DNA of 48,738 nt. Source: Caloranaerobacter sp. TR13. Lineage in GTDB: Bacteria; Bacillota; Clostridia; Tissierellales; Thermohalobacteraceae. Each line of letters begins with the position of its first letter. Within the stretch, counting starts at the first letter, position 1. The DNA lies in assembly GCF_001316435.1 (NCBI RefSeq), contig NZ_JXLL01000014.1, forward strand, positions 1-48,738, read 5' to 3'. This document shows positions 1 through 8,209 of this stretch, in pieces. A model generated the notes under the pieces. The model did no database searches. It had not been told where the DNA came from and saw only the letters and a list, made by a program, of their open reading frames with translations. A program made the position numbers and the translations under genes.

Positions 1-181
1 TATTTAAGTTTTAAGGGTTAAACTTGAGATATTTTTCTATTTAAAAAGGATAATATTCTACATTTGATTAATTATTTATAAAAAATTAGAAGGAAGTGAA
101 GTAATATGGTATAAATGATATATAGAAATACTTAAGTGTAATATTATAAAAATGAAATAGAAAGTGAAGTTATGAAGTTAA

Positions 182-471
182 AAAGTTTATAGTTATAATA
201 ATATTTATTGTCAGCATTTTAGTGCTAGTTTCTTGAATTTTATTAAATCATATCATGAAGTATATAGTTCTATAACTAAAAACTATAAGCAATTAATTAA
301 GAAAAATGATTATATTACTGATGAGGATATTAATAGAGCTATTCAGATATTAAATCTTTTAGAAAAAGTATTAAGCAATTGAAAGAGTTGAATGACTATT
401 AATAAGCGAAAAAGTAGGAGAGATATAAGAAAATTTTTGAAGGAGATTTTTATGCAAAATTAGAAAATTAA
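182..471 (+). pseudogene. Decayed coding remnant upstream of mntA-hepT
   Basis: No intact gene is visible between the window start and the MntA gene at 519. The stretch 182-382 is open for 66 codons and reads like protein (a KNYKQLIKKNDYITDEDI segment), but it has no credible start or ribosome binding site. A second protein-like piece lies in another frame at 418-471 (YKKIFEGDFYAKLEN, then a stop). The two pieces in different frames suggest an eroded gene, possibly a partner or duplicate of the toxin-antitoxin locus that follows. I do not recognise the family. The rest of 1-518 shows nothing I can name. Confidence 0.3.
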
Positions 472-518
472 TACTATAGGTATTATGTTATAATTAATTT
501 AAAAAGGGGAGAATTAGT

Positions 519-932
519 TTGAAAAATACACTTTTAGCAGTAGAAATTGAAAAAATTAAAGATATACTGATAAATAGAGTTTCTCCTTATTTGGTTATAA
601 TTTTTGGTTCTGCAGCTAAAAAGCGTCTAAGAAAAGATAGTGATATAGATATAGCATTTTTAAGCGATAAATATTTTGATGATTATGAGATTTTTATGAT
701 TAGCCAGGAGTTGGCAGATGTTTTAAATAGAGATGTAGACTTGATAGATTTGAATAAAGCAACAACAGTTTTTAAAGCACAAATTATTGGTAATGGTAGG
801 GTTATTTATTCTAAGGATGACAGGAGAGTAAATGAATATAAGATAAGAGTATTAAAAGAATATTGTTTGTTGAATGAGGAAAGACAAGTAGTTTTGCAAA
901 AGATAAAAGAAAGAGGGTACGTATATGAATAA
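519..932 (+). CDS. mntA: MntA-type minimal nucleotidyltransferase antitoxin
   Basis: This is a 137-residue stand-alone minimal nucleotidyltransferase, the antitoxin of MntA/HepT (type VII) systems. In characterised pairs it transfers AMP to a tyrosine of the HEPN toxin and so silences it. The hallmark GSx10DxD is complete: G30-S31, then D42-x-D44 in a SDIDIAFL segment, with a third acidic strand near D72-D77 (DVDLIDL). The active-site residues are intact, so it should be catalytically competent. The start is a TTG, 7 bases after an AAGGGGAG ribosome binding site at 504-511. Its end overlaps the hepT start by 8 bases, as expected of a co-translated toxin-antitoxin pair. A related DNA polymerase beta-like transferase of other function is less likely given the neighbour. 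Confidence 0.85.
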   Translation: MKNTLLAVEIEKIKDILINRVSPYLVIIFGSAAKKRLRKDSDIDIAFLSDKYFDDYEIFMISQELADVLNRDVDLIDLNKATTVFKAQIIGNGRVIYSKDDRRVNEYKIRVLKEYCLLNEERQVVLQKIKERGYVYE

Positions 933-1335
933 GGATGTTATTTTAAATAAAGTAGCTATAATTGAAAGATGCATTAGGCGTATTCATGAAGAATATGAAA
1001 ATAATCCACAAAATCTTTTAAACTATACGAAACAAGATTCTATCATATTGAATATTCAAAGAGCTGCTGAAGCATGTATAGATTTAGCTATGCATGTTGT
1101 AGCTGAAAAATCATTAGGAATACCTCAAAATAGTAGAGATGGTTTTGAATTGCTTTATAAAAATAGCATAATAAGTGAGGAATTAAATAGGAAACTTAAA
1201 GCAATGGTTGGTTTTAGAAATATTGCAGTACATGATTATCAAAATATAGATTTAGATATTGTTAAAAGGATAATAGAATTACATTTGGATGATATGAAAC
1301 AATTCGCTTCAGTTATATTGAATTTAGTTGAGTAA
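925..1335 (+). CDS. hepT: HepT-like HEPN ribonuclease toxin
   Basis: This 136-residue all-helical protein has the DUF86/HepT pattern: an N-terminal helix with ERCIRRIHEEY, a central QRAAEACIDLAMHVV helix, and the HEPN nuclease motif R98-x4-H103-x-Y105 in FRNIAVHDYQ. The R-x4-H pair is the RNase centre, and the tyrosine two residues later is the known target of polyAMPylation by MntA in this family. HepT toxins cleave RNA when not modified. It overlaps mntA by 8 bases and is followed by a hairpin terminator at 1416-1449. All key residues are present, so the toxin looks active. Function is inferred from motif and pairing. Confidence 0.85.
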   Translation: MNKDVILNKVAIIERCIRRIHEEYENNPQNLLNYTKQDSIILNIQRAAEACIDLAMHVVAEKSLGIPQNSRDGFELLYKNSIISEELNRKLKAMVGFRNIAVHDYQNIDLDIVKRIIELHLDDMKQFASVILNLVE

Positions 1336-1415
1336 AAATAGCTTTTGGCACAAGGGTGTTTTATTATTTGTTAAACGGTAAAAAGACATTGAAAAATTGA
1401 AAGAATTAAATTCAA

Positions 1416-1449
1416 AAAACGTGGCAGAGTAGTTTGCCACGTTTTGTTT
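1416..1449 (+). terminator. Intrinsic terminator after hepT
   Basis: Arms AAAACGTGGCA (1416-1426) and TGCCACGTTTT (1435-1445) form an 11-bp stem with an 8-base loop, followed by a T-rich tail. The stem core resembles two other terminators at 3018-3049 and 3793-3823. Confidence 0.8.
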
Positions 1450-1580
1450 GTATTAATAAAACAACAAAATATGATAAAATAAAGTAAACAAATCAAAAAT
1501 TTATTATTCAATTAGAAGTTATGGAAATATAAAAACTAAATAGTAGGACAGGCTAAGCTAATTTAAAGGAGTTGATTGAT

Positions 1581-3014
1581 TTGTTTAAAAGTAGAAAAGG
1601 TATAGGTATTGGGTTTCTAATTTTTATTATTGTATTATTTAGTATAACTGTGTATGCAGAAAATACTATGCAGACAATTCAAGTATTATTTAATTATGTT
1701 AACCTTAAGGTTAATGGTGAAAATGTTCAAGTTGATAATATTTTATACAATGGTACTACATATGCACCAGTTCGTGCAGTTGCTGAAATGCTAGGAAAAG
1801 AAGTAAGTTGGGATCCAACTACTAAAACAGCAAGTATTAATGATAAAGTAAAAGTTATTGAGTCTGCAAATACTGAACCTAATATAGAAAAACAATTAGA
1901 ATTACATACTTTTTATGCAATAAATTCTTATGAACAATTTAAAATGTTTTTGAAAAACAAATCGATTCAAAATATAAATTCACTATCATTTGGATGGAGT
2001 AGAATGGAGTATGATGAAGAAAATGATAAAGTTTTTCTTAATATGACTACATTAAACAAAAATGATTTTTATGTACCATATGGATTTAATGAGCCATTAA
2101 GTTTCGCAAAACAGTATAACATATCAACACAATTAAACGTATATGCAGATAAAAATATAGGTACTATATTAGAGTATAAAGATTCAGCTATACAGCAAAT
2201 TATTGATAGTATAACTGGTAAGGAGATATATGGAGAGAATATTACATTTGATGGTGTTGTAATTGATTTTGAAAGGCTAGAAGAAAAAGACAGTCAGAGT
2301 TTTATAATGTTTCTAAAAGATTTAAAAGAAGAGTTAATTAAGAATAATAAGAAATTGTATGTTACAGTACCACCAAGAACATGGAATAGCGCCTATGATT
2401 ATAGAGAAATTGGACATATTGCTGATAAAATTATTTTAATGGCTCATGATTATGATGACAAGGATTTAGAATCAACATATTTAGTTGATGAAATTGTATA
2501 TACTCCATTAACACCAATATCACAAATAAGACAAGCATTATTGGATATTACGGATGAAGAAAATGGTGTAGCCCAAAAAGATAAAATTTTACTTCAAATT
2601 AATTTTGGAACTGCTCAATGGAAAGTAAAAGAAGGTAAACTTTATGATGGTGATATAAATGAAGATAATGAAGATAATAATATAATTTATTCAGACAAGC
2701 CTACTTATGAAATGATTTATAACAGGATAAAAGAAGAATTAAATAAAGGGCGTACAATAGACGAAATAATTAATTTTGATGATAATTCAAAAAATCCATA
2801 TATAAGGTATTATAATGATTTGGAAGGAACAGAAAATATAATTTGGTATGAGGATAGTAGAAGTGTTATAGAAAAAATAAACTTGGCTAAAGAATTTGAA
2901 ATAGGTGGAATATCATTATGGAGGCTAGGTAATATACCTAACTATTATAATCCAAGAAATCAAGAATTTTATTTAGATATTTGGCAGCAAATACAGAAAA
3001 ATATTATTGAGTAA
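1581..3014 (+). CDS. Secreted GH18-like protein with copper amine oxidase-type N-terminal domain
   Basis: About 477 residues. The first ~30 form a signal peptide or anchor (basic start, hydrophobic core, VYAEN). Residues ~40-90 match the copper-amine-oxidase N-terminal (stalk) domain common on clostridial envelope proteins: VNGENVQVDN, NGTTYAPVRAVAEMLG, then VSWDPTTKTASI. The rest resembles glycoside hydrolase 18 spore/envelope proteins: FDGVVIDFERLE carries the catalytic-loop acid, ILMAHDYDD follows, and GISLWRLGNIPNYY closes the barrel. The glutamate of the DFE motif is present. It is probably an exported enzyme or binder acting on cell-wall or other glycans; the substrate is unknown. I chose TTG at 1581 because the AAAGGAG at 1565-1571 is 9 bases upstream; a TTG at 1572 would abut it. 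A terminator follows. Confidence 0.75.
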   Translation: MFKSRKGIGIGFLIFIIVLFSITVYAENTMQTIQVLFNYVNLKVNGENVQVDNILYNGTTYAPVRAVAEMLGKEVSWDPTTKTASINDKVKVIESANTEPNIEKQLELHTFYAINSYEQFKMFLKNKSIQNINSLSFGWSRMEYDEENDKVFLNMTTLNKNDFYVPYGFNEPLSFAKQYNISTQLNVYADKNIGTILEYKDSAIQQIIDSITGKEIYGENITFDGVVIDFERLEEKDSQSFIMFLKDLKEELIKNNKKLYVTVPPRTWNSAYDYREIGHIADKIILMAHDYDDKDLESTYLVDEIVYTPLTPISQIRQALLDITDEENGVAQKDKILLQINFGTAQWKVKEGKLYDGDINEDNEDNNIIYSDKPTYEMIYNRIKEELNKGRTIDEIINFDDNSKNPYIRYYNDLEGTENIIWYEDSRSVIEKINLAKEFEIGGISLWRLGNIPNYYNPRNQEFYLDIWQQIQKNIIE

Positions 3015-3017
3015 GAG

Positions 3018-3049
3018 AAAAGCGTGGCAGAAAAATCTGTCACGCTTTT
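3018..3049 (+). terminator. Intrinsic terminator after GH18-like gene
   Basis: Arms AAAAGCGTGGCAG (3018-3030) and CTGTCACGCTTTT (3037-3049) form a 13-bp stem with one G-U pair. Both arms are base-for-base identical to those of the hairpin at 3793-3823. Confidence 0.8.
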
Positions 3050-3152
3050 AAATATAGATATTTTTAAGATATGTTATAAATTTCATATTTAGATTTAATT
3101 TTACAAAGAATTCACAGGTAAATAATAGTATATAAGAACTATAAAAACATAA

Positions 3153-3181
3153 TTGACAAATAATACAAAAAACATTACTAT
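3153..3181 (+). promoter_or_regulatory. Possible sigma-A promoter for small anchored protein gene
   Basis: TTGACA at 3153-3158 and TACTAT at 3176-3181 are separated by 17 bases. The -35 is perfect and the -10 is weak. The rest of the gap 3050-3310 is AT-rich and otherwise unremarkable, apart from a short frame at 3238. Confidence 0.4.
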
Positions 3182-3237
3182 AAAGGTGAACAAGCAATTA
3201 ATTGAGCAAAATAAATGTAAATAGAGGGATAAATATT

Positions 3238-3342
3238 ATGAAAAAAACTTTTAAACCTTTTATATATCTTGTTTTAAATAGGTTAGTTTTTATTAATAAT
3301 CTCATTTGGAGTGTTGAAAATGTATTCAGAAAAAAATTATAG
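3238..3342 (+). CDS. Possible 34-residue leader-type small protein
   Basis: An ATG at 3238, 10 bases or so after AGAGGGA, opens a 34-codon frame (MKKTFKPFIYLVLNR at its start) that ends inside the beginning of the next gene in another frame. It has a basic start and a hydrophobic middle. It could be a small membrane peptide, a translational leader for the gene at 3320, or chance. No family recognised. Confidence 0.2.
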   Translation: MKKTFKPFIYLVLNRLVFINNLIWSVENVFRKKL

Positions 3343-3736
3343 AAGAAAATTTATATTACTAGTTATAACAATTATATTCTTATTATGCACTAATTTTGTT
3401 TTCTATATAAAGTACAAGGAAGAAAAAGATAAGAATAAGTATTATGTGTATAATATATATCGTACTATACTTGCTTCAACAAGACCACATTTAGAATATT
3501 TAATTACTAATGTGACATATGATAAAAATTTGGAACGCTGGAAGCCAATACTAAAAGAAATCAGAGAAAAGAGTAGTGATTCAGCAAAATTAGAGAATTT
3601 TATTGTTATAGAATACGATAATGGAAATACACTAATGGTGGAAGTATCAAATGATTTTAAAGGTGACTATTATATTGAAGATATGTTTTTCTTGGATGAA
3701 AAGCAGTATAAAAAACTTATATATACAAAGAAATAA
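3320..3736 (+). CDS. Unknown small membrane-anchored protein
   Basis: 138 residues from the ATG at 3320, chosen because GGAG at 3308-3311 lies 8 bases before it; the GTG at 3311 overlaps that site. A basic start (YSEKNYRRKF) precedes one hydrophobic segment, roughly residues 13-31, so it is probably a single-pass protein with its bulk outside the membrane. The remaining ~105 residues are charged and end in a lysine-rich tail. No domain or catalytic motif is recognisable. It stands alone between two near-identical terminators (3018-3049 and 3793-3823), convergent with the hydrogenase operon. Confidence 0.6.
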   Translation: MYSEKNYRRKFILLVITIIFLLCTNFVFYIKYKEEKDKNKYYVYNIYRTILASTRPHLEYLITNVTYDKNLERWKPILKEIREKSSDSAKLENFIVIEYDNGNTLMVEVSNDFKGDYYIEDMFFLDEKQYKKLIYTKK

Positions 3737-3792
3737 ATTTAAACAAATGGTGTTTATTTAGCACGTAGGAAAAAATTATTATAGAATAAAAC

Positions 3793-3826
3793 AAAAGCGT
3801 GGCAGGTTAACTGTCACGCTTTTAAA
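3793..3826. terminator. Bidirectional terminator between small gene and hydA
   Basis: Arms AAAAGCGTGGCAG (3793-3805) and CTGTCACGCTTTT (3811-3823) with a 5-base loop lie between convergent genes. The hydA stop codon and last two codons are inside the right arm. The hairpin has A-runs on one side and T-runs on the other, so it can serve both strands. Confidence 0.8.
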
Positions 3827-5619
3827 TAAGGATGTTTTCCTCTTTCTACATAGCTTGTGTGAAGATATTTCTTTGATACTTCTGATAGAGGATGACCTAA
3901 AAATTCTTTGTATATCTGTTTAACTCTAGGATTTTCGTGAGAGCGTCTGACTTTTTTACCCTTTTCAATATTATATAATGCATCTGCTCTATTGTGGCGA
4001 TAGCTTAAAGAGATATATTTATGATCTCTACTGCCTAATATAGGCTGACCTCCACCTCCAACACATCCTCCTGGGCACGCCATAACTTCCATATAGTCAA
4101 ATTTCTTTTCACCACTTTTATACATTTCTAAAGCTTTTTTGGCATTTCCAGTACCATGAGCAATAGCAAGAGTTATTGTTTTATCTCCAAGTGTAACTTT
4201 TCCGTATTTAAGTCCACTTTGTCCTCTAGCTTCTTCATAATCAGGAACGGGCATTTCTTTTCCTGTTACTAATTTATGAGCAGTTCTTACAGCTGCTTCT
4301 AAAACTCCGCCAGTAGCACCAAAAATCATACCTGCACCACTATATTGGTCAAAAGGCTCATCATATTCTTCATCTGGTAAGTTTACAAAGTCAATACCTA
4401 ATTGTCTAATCATTCTACCTAACTCTCTGGTTGTTAAAACATAATCAACATTTCTATATCCATCCGATTGCATTTCAGGACGCATTGCTTCATATTTTTT
4501 TGCTGTACAAGGCATTATTGCTACATTTACAATATTTTTAGGGTCTATACCATACTTCTTAGCATACCAAGTTTTAGTCAATGCACCACACATTTCATGA
4601 GGCGACTTGGTAGTTGAAAGGTTTGGTAAAAACTCAGGATAAAAGTGTTCAGCATATTTTACCCAACCAGGGCAGCAAGAAGACAATAGTGGTAAATGAT
4701 CAGGATGCTTTAATAGCCTTTCGACTAATTCACTAGCTTCTTCCATTATAGTTAAATCAGCGGTTACATCTGTTGCGAAAACTTTATCGAAGCCTATTCT
4801 TCTTAAAGCAGCAACTAATTTACCAGCTACGAAAGAACCAACAGGCATTCCAAATATTTCACCAATTGTAATCTGTATTGAAGGTGCAGTTTGAGCTATT
4901 ACATGTTTAGTAGGATCAGATATTGCATCCCATACTTTATTTATAAATTCTTTTTCTGTTAAGGAAGCGGTAGGACATGCAAGTACACACTGACCACACA
5001 TTATACAGGTTACATCAGACATATCTTTCTGGAATGCTGGAGCAATAATTGTATCTAATCCACGATTAATAGGAGAATATACATAACATTCCTGTATTTT
5101 ATTACAAATTGCCATACATCTTCTACAATTAATACATTTATTGTAATCTCTTTGTATTGCAGGATTACTATCAAAAAAACCATAATCTTTTGATTCGCCT
5201 GTATAAGGGATATTTCTAATTCCTAAATTATCAGCTAAATTTTGAAGTTCACAGTTTAGATTTCTAATACAAGTTAAACATTCTCTATGATGATTTGATA
5301 AAAGTAAAGTTACAGCAGTTTTTCTAGCTCTACGAACTCTTTCTGTATTAGTTCTAATTTTAAGTCCTTCTCTTACTGGATAAACACACGATGCTTGTAG
5401 AGTTCTTGATCCTTCAATTTCTACTACACAAACTCTACAAACTCCTATTTCGTTTATATCTTTTAAATAGCATAAACTTGGAATTTCTATGTTAACAAGT
5501 CGTGCAGCTTCTAAAACAGTGATACCTCCAGGAACCTGAAAATCTCTTCCATCTATATTTATGGTTACAGTTTTGTCAGAAAGTTTAGCATCTTCTTTTT
5601 CTCTAACGTTTTCCATCAT
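3814..5619 (-). CDS. hydA: NAD-linked [FeFe] hydrogenase, catalytic subunit HydA
   Basis: This is the H2-activating subunit of a trimeric HydABC hydrogenase, probably electron-bifurcating (ferredoxin plus NADH), in the cytoplasm. Counting from the ATG at 5619 (601 residues): an N-terminal [2Fe-2S] domain with C50/C61/C64/C78; a His-Cys [4Fe-4S] site H110, C114, C117, C123; two [4Fe-4S] motifs CINCRRC..C (162-172) and CIMCGQC..C (205-215); then the H-cluster signatures SSCCPGW (L1, ~313-319), MPCTAKK (L2, C371) and MACPGGC (L3, C515/C519). All metal ligands are present. L1 has Ser where Thr is usual. I prefer ATG 5619 over GTG 5625 because AAAGG then sits 9 bases upstream. It follows hydB by 12 bases. 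Bifurcation is inferred from subunit make-up, not visible in the sequence. Confidence 0.93.
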   Translation of the reverse strand: MMENVREKEDAKLSDKTVTINIDGRDFQVPGGITVLEAARLVNIEIPSLCYLKDINEIGVCRVCVVEIEGSRTLQASCVYPVREGLKIRTNTERVRRARKTAVTLLLSNHHRECLTCIRNLNCELQNLADNLGIRNIPYTGESKDYGFFDSNPAIQRDYNKCINCRRCMAICNKIQECYVYSPINRGLDTIIAPAFQKDMSDVTCIMCGQCVLACPTASLTEKEFINKVWDAISDPTKHVIAQTAPSIQITIGEIFGMPVGSFVAGKLVAALRRIGFDKVFATDVTADLTIMEEASELVERLLKHPDHLPLLSSCCPGWVKYAEHFYPEFLPNLSTTKSPHEMCGALTKTWYAKKYGIDPKNIVNVAIMPCTAKKYEAMRPEMQSDGYRNVDYVLTTRELGRMIRQLGIDFVNLPDEEYDEPFDQYSGAGMIFGATGGVLEAAVRTAHKLVTGKEMPVPDYEEARGQSGLKYGKVTLGDKTITLAIAHGTGNAKKALEMYKSGEKKFDYMEVMACPGGCVGGGGQPILGSRDHKYISLSYRHNRADALYNIEKGKKVRRSHENPRVKQIYKEFLGHPLSEVSKKYLHTSYVERGKHPYLKA

Positions 5620-5631
5620 ATTCACCTACCT

Positions 5632-7530
5632 TTATCGTTTGTAAATTGCATTTACAGGACATTTTGGAATACATGCACCACATTTTATACATATGTCTTG
5701 ATTAATTTGGAATGGTGTTTTTTTGTGCTGACCTGTTATTGCATTAACAGGACAAACTCTTGCACATATACCACAAGCAACACATTTTTCTTTAGATATT
5801 ACGATTTTGAGCAGTCCATTACATACGCCTGCAGGGCAGGTTTTATCTTTAATGTGTGCTATATATTCATCTTTAAAATATTTTAATGTACTTAATATTG
5901 GATTTGGAGCTGTTTGCCCTAATCCGCATAGTGAAGAATCTTTTATGTCATAACATAAACTTTCGAGGATTTCTAAATCTTCCATTTCTCCTTTTCCAGA
6001 AGTAATTTTGTCTAATATTTCTAATAATCGTTTTGTGCCTACTCTACAAGGAACACATTTACCACAGGATTCATCTTGGGCAAATTGAAGATAAAACCTA
6101 GCAATATCAACCATACAGTCTGTTTCATCCATAATAATCATTCCACCAGAACCCATCATAGAACCGATATCTGTTAAAGACCTATAATCTATTTTCGTAT
6201 CTAATAAAGATTCTGGAATACATCCACCAGAAGGACCGCCAGTTTGTATAGCTTTAAATTTTTTATTATCATGAATTCCTCCACCTATTTCATAAATAAT
6301 AGTTCTTAATGTAGTTCCCATAGGAACCTCAATTAATCCCGTATTATTTATTTGACCGGCAAGTGAAAAAACTTTAGTTCCTTTACTATCCTCAGTACCA
6401 ATACTTGAATACCATTTGGCACCTTTTCTTAATATAATGGGTATATTTGCATAGGTTTCTACATTGTTATTTAATGTTGGCATTTCCCATAAACCTACTT
6501 CAGCTGGGAATGGAGGTCTTGGTATGGGTTCGCCTCTTAGTCCCATTACAGACTGTATAAGGGCAGTTTCTTCTCCACAGACAAAGGCACCTGCACCTAG
6601 CCTAATATCAAGGTCAAAACTATAGGATGAGCCTAGAACATTTTTTCCTAAAAGACCTAGCTTTCTAGCTTGATTAATTGCAATTTCAAGTCTTTCAACA
6701 GCAATTGGATACTCAGCTCTTACATATATATATCCTTGAGAAGCACCTATAGTGTATCCTGCTATTATCATTGCTTCAATTACACTATGTGGGTCACCTT
6801 CAAGTATGGAGCGATCCATAAAAGCGCCTGGGTCACCTTCGTCTGCATTACACAATACATATTTTTTGCTACCTTCATAATTTCTTGCATATTCCCACTT
6901 AAGTCCTGTTGGGAATCCTCCACCACCTCGACCTCTTAAGCCTGAGTCTTTTATAATTTTTATTATCTCTTTAGGATCAGTTTTGTTTTGTAGTATATTA
7001 GCTAAAGCTAAATATCCATCTAAAGCTATGTATTCTCTTATATCTTCAGGGTTTATAACACCGCAATTTCTTAATGCTATTCGCATTTGATGGTTGAAAA
7101 AATCTATTTCATCAATAGTTTCTTGAATTTCATCATTAGATGGTGATTTATATAATAATTTTTTGACTACTTGATTGTTCATAATATGTTTATCTAAAAT
7201 TTCGTCAACATCTTTCTGTTCTACTTTAATATAGAAAGTTCTATCAGGATGGACTACAATAATAGGTCCTAATTTACAAAAACCAAAACATCCAGTTTTG
7301 AAGACTTTGACTTTATCTTGTAGATTTCGTTTTTTAATTTCTTTTTCTAATTTTTGCCTTATAATATTACTTTTAGAAGAAGTGCAGCCAGTTCCTGTAC
7401 AAACTAAAATGTGATATTTTTTTATTTCATTTTCTATTTTATATTCTTTAAAACGTAGTTTCATATCTTTTAAGGTTTCTTCTCTTAGTGTTTTTATATC
7501 ATCAATTGTTTTTAACGGGCGTAGTTCCAT
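5632..7530 (-). CDS. hydB: NAD-linked [FeFe] hydrogenase, flavoprotein subunit HydB
   Basis: A NuoF-like subunit of 632 residues that binds FMN and NAD(H) and links the pyridine nucleotide to the Fe-S chain. Domains in order: N-terminal thioredoxin-like [2Fe-2S] domain with C44, C49, C81, C85; NuoF core with the glycine-rich GLRGRGGGGFPTG flavin/NAD loop; CNADEGDPGAF; the ESCGKCVPCRVG [4Fe-4S] site; and a C-terminal 2[4Fe-4S] ferredoxin with CVACGICARVCP and CIKCGACIPKCP. This architecture is the HydB of bifurcating hydrogenases rather than plain NuoF. ATG 7530 is chosen because AGGAG at 7540-7544 is 9 bases upstream; a TTG at 7539 would be too close. That ribosome site overlaps the hydC stop, so the two are translationally linked. 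Confidence 0.93.
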   Translation of the reverse strand: MELRPLKTIDDIKTLREETLKDMKLRFKEYKIENEIKKYHILVCTGTGCTSSKSNIIRQKLEKEIKKRNLQDKVKVFKTGCFGFCKLGPIIVVHPDRTFYIKVEQKDVDEILDKHIMNNQVVKKLLYKSPSNDEIQETIDEIDFFNHQMRIALRNCGVINPEDIREYIALDGYLALANILQNKTDPKEIIKIIKDSGLRGRGGGGFPTGLKWEYARNYEGSKKYVLCNADEGDPGAFMDRSILEGDPHSVIEAMIIAGYTIGASQGYIYVRAEYPIAVERLEIAINQARKLGLLGKNVLGSSYSFDLDIRLGAGAFVCGEETALIQSVMGLRGEPIPRPPFPAEVGLWEMPTLNNNVETYANIPIILRKGAKWYSSIGTEDSKGTKVFSLAGQINNTGLIEVPMGTTLRTIIYEIGGGIHDNKKFKAIQTGGPSGGCIPESLLDTKIDYRSLTDIGSMMGSGGMIIMDETDCMVDIARFYLQFAQDESCGKCVPCRVGTKRLLEILDKITSGKGEMEDLEILESLCYDIKDSSLCGLGQTAPNPILSTLKYFKDEYIAHIKDKTCPAGVCNGLLKIVISKEKCVACGICARVCPVNAITGQHKKTPFQINQDICIKCGACIPKCPVNAIYKR

Positions 7531-7542
7531 ATCCACCAACTC

Positions 7543-8055
7543 CTATTTTGATAATATAATTTCTTTATGAGTTTTTATGTATTTGTAAAGTATTGCTGGT
7601 ATATCAGCTGGAGTTAATCTTCCGTATACTTCATCATTTATAGATATAACTGGAGCTAAACCACAAGCACCTATACATCTAGTTTCTTTTAAAGTAAAAA
7701 GTCCGTCCATAGTTGTTTCTCCTATATCTATATGCAATTCTTTTTTTATAGCTTCTAATACTTCTTGCGCTCCTTTTACATAACAGGCAGTTCCTAGGCA
7801 AACACCAATAGTATATTTACCTTGCGGTTTTTGAGAAAATAAAGAATAGAAACTAACAACACCGTTGATAGTTGAGATAGGTATGTTTAGTTTATCTGAT
7901 ATGTATGATTGGACTTCGATTGGTAGATATCCAAAAATATCTTGAGATTCTTGTAGGATTTTAATAAGCATTCCTTGTTCGCTTTTGTATTTTTCAATTA
8001 TTTCTTCTAACTTCTTATATTTTGCTTCTAGATTTTTTTCAATATTTAAATCCAT
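7543..8055 (-). CDS. hydC: NAD-linked [FeFe] hydrogenase, NuoE-like subunit HydC
   Basis: 170 residues: an N-terminal helical part (QDIFGYLP, INGVVSFYSLF) and a C-terminal thioredoxin-like [2Fe-2S] fold with C86 and C91 (CLGTAC), C127 and C131 (CIGAC). This is the NuoE/HydC electron-transfer subunit, first gene of hydC-hydB-hydA. ATG 8055 is preferred over GTG 8067 because GAGGTG at 8065-8070 lies 9 bases before the ATG and covers the GTG. The upstream region at 8101-8136 has three Rex-like half-sites, compatible with NADH/NAD control, though not in canonical spacing. Confidence 0.92.
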   Translation of the reverse strand: MDLNIEKNLEAKYKKLEEIIEKYKSEQGMLIKILQESQDIFGYLPIEVQSYISDKLNIPISTINGVVSFYSLFSQKPQGKYTIGVCLGTACYVKGAQEVLEAIKKELHIDIGETTMDGLFTLKETRCIGACGLAPVISINDEVYGRLTPADIPAILYKYIKTHKEIILSK

Positions 8056-8100
8056 TTGTTTAGACACCTCACTTTACAAGTCAAAATTTAATTTTATTAT

Positions 8101-8136
8101 TTGTTAAAGCAAATATATTATTCACAAAATTGTTAA
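8101..8136 (-). promoter_or_regulatory. Candidate Rex-type half-sites in hydCBA promoter region
   Basis: Within 36 bases upstream of hydC are TTGTTAA (8101-8107), TTCACAA (8121-8127) and TTGTTAA (8130-8136). Rex operators in Firmicutes follow TTGTTAA-N4-TTAACAA or the TTGTGAA/TTCACAA variant. The first two face each other correctly but are 13 bases apart rather than 4, so this is a tentative call. Confidence 0.3.
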
Positions 8137-8194
8137 AATGAACGATAATATTTATATATTAAGAATAAAAAAAGAACAAAATAAAAAAAGAATT

Positions 8195-8201
8195 AAGGGA
8201 G
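8195..8201 (+). promoter_or_regulatory. Ribosome binding site that sets the true start of the selenoprotein
   Basis: AAGGGAG at 8195-8201 is 8 bases before ATG 8210. The internal ATG at 8333, where a frame that treats UGA as stop would begin, has no comparable site upstream (the preceding bases are ATAACTGTAAAAAAT). Confidence 0.75.
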
Positions 8202-8209
8202 TTGATAAA

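Noticed and set aside
452..463. Start codon at 452 with a good GAAGGAG site
   Set aside because: The frame ends after three codons; it may be a leftover of the decayed gene but is not a coding sequence.
3018..3823. Repeated hairpins as ends of a mobile element
   Set aside because: Both hairpins are in the same orientation, followed by T-runs and placed at gene ends; no transposase or target duplication is visible, so they are read as duplicated terminators.
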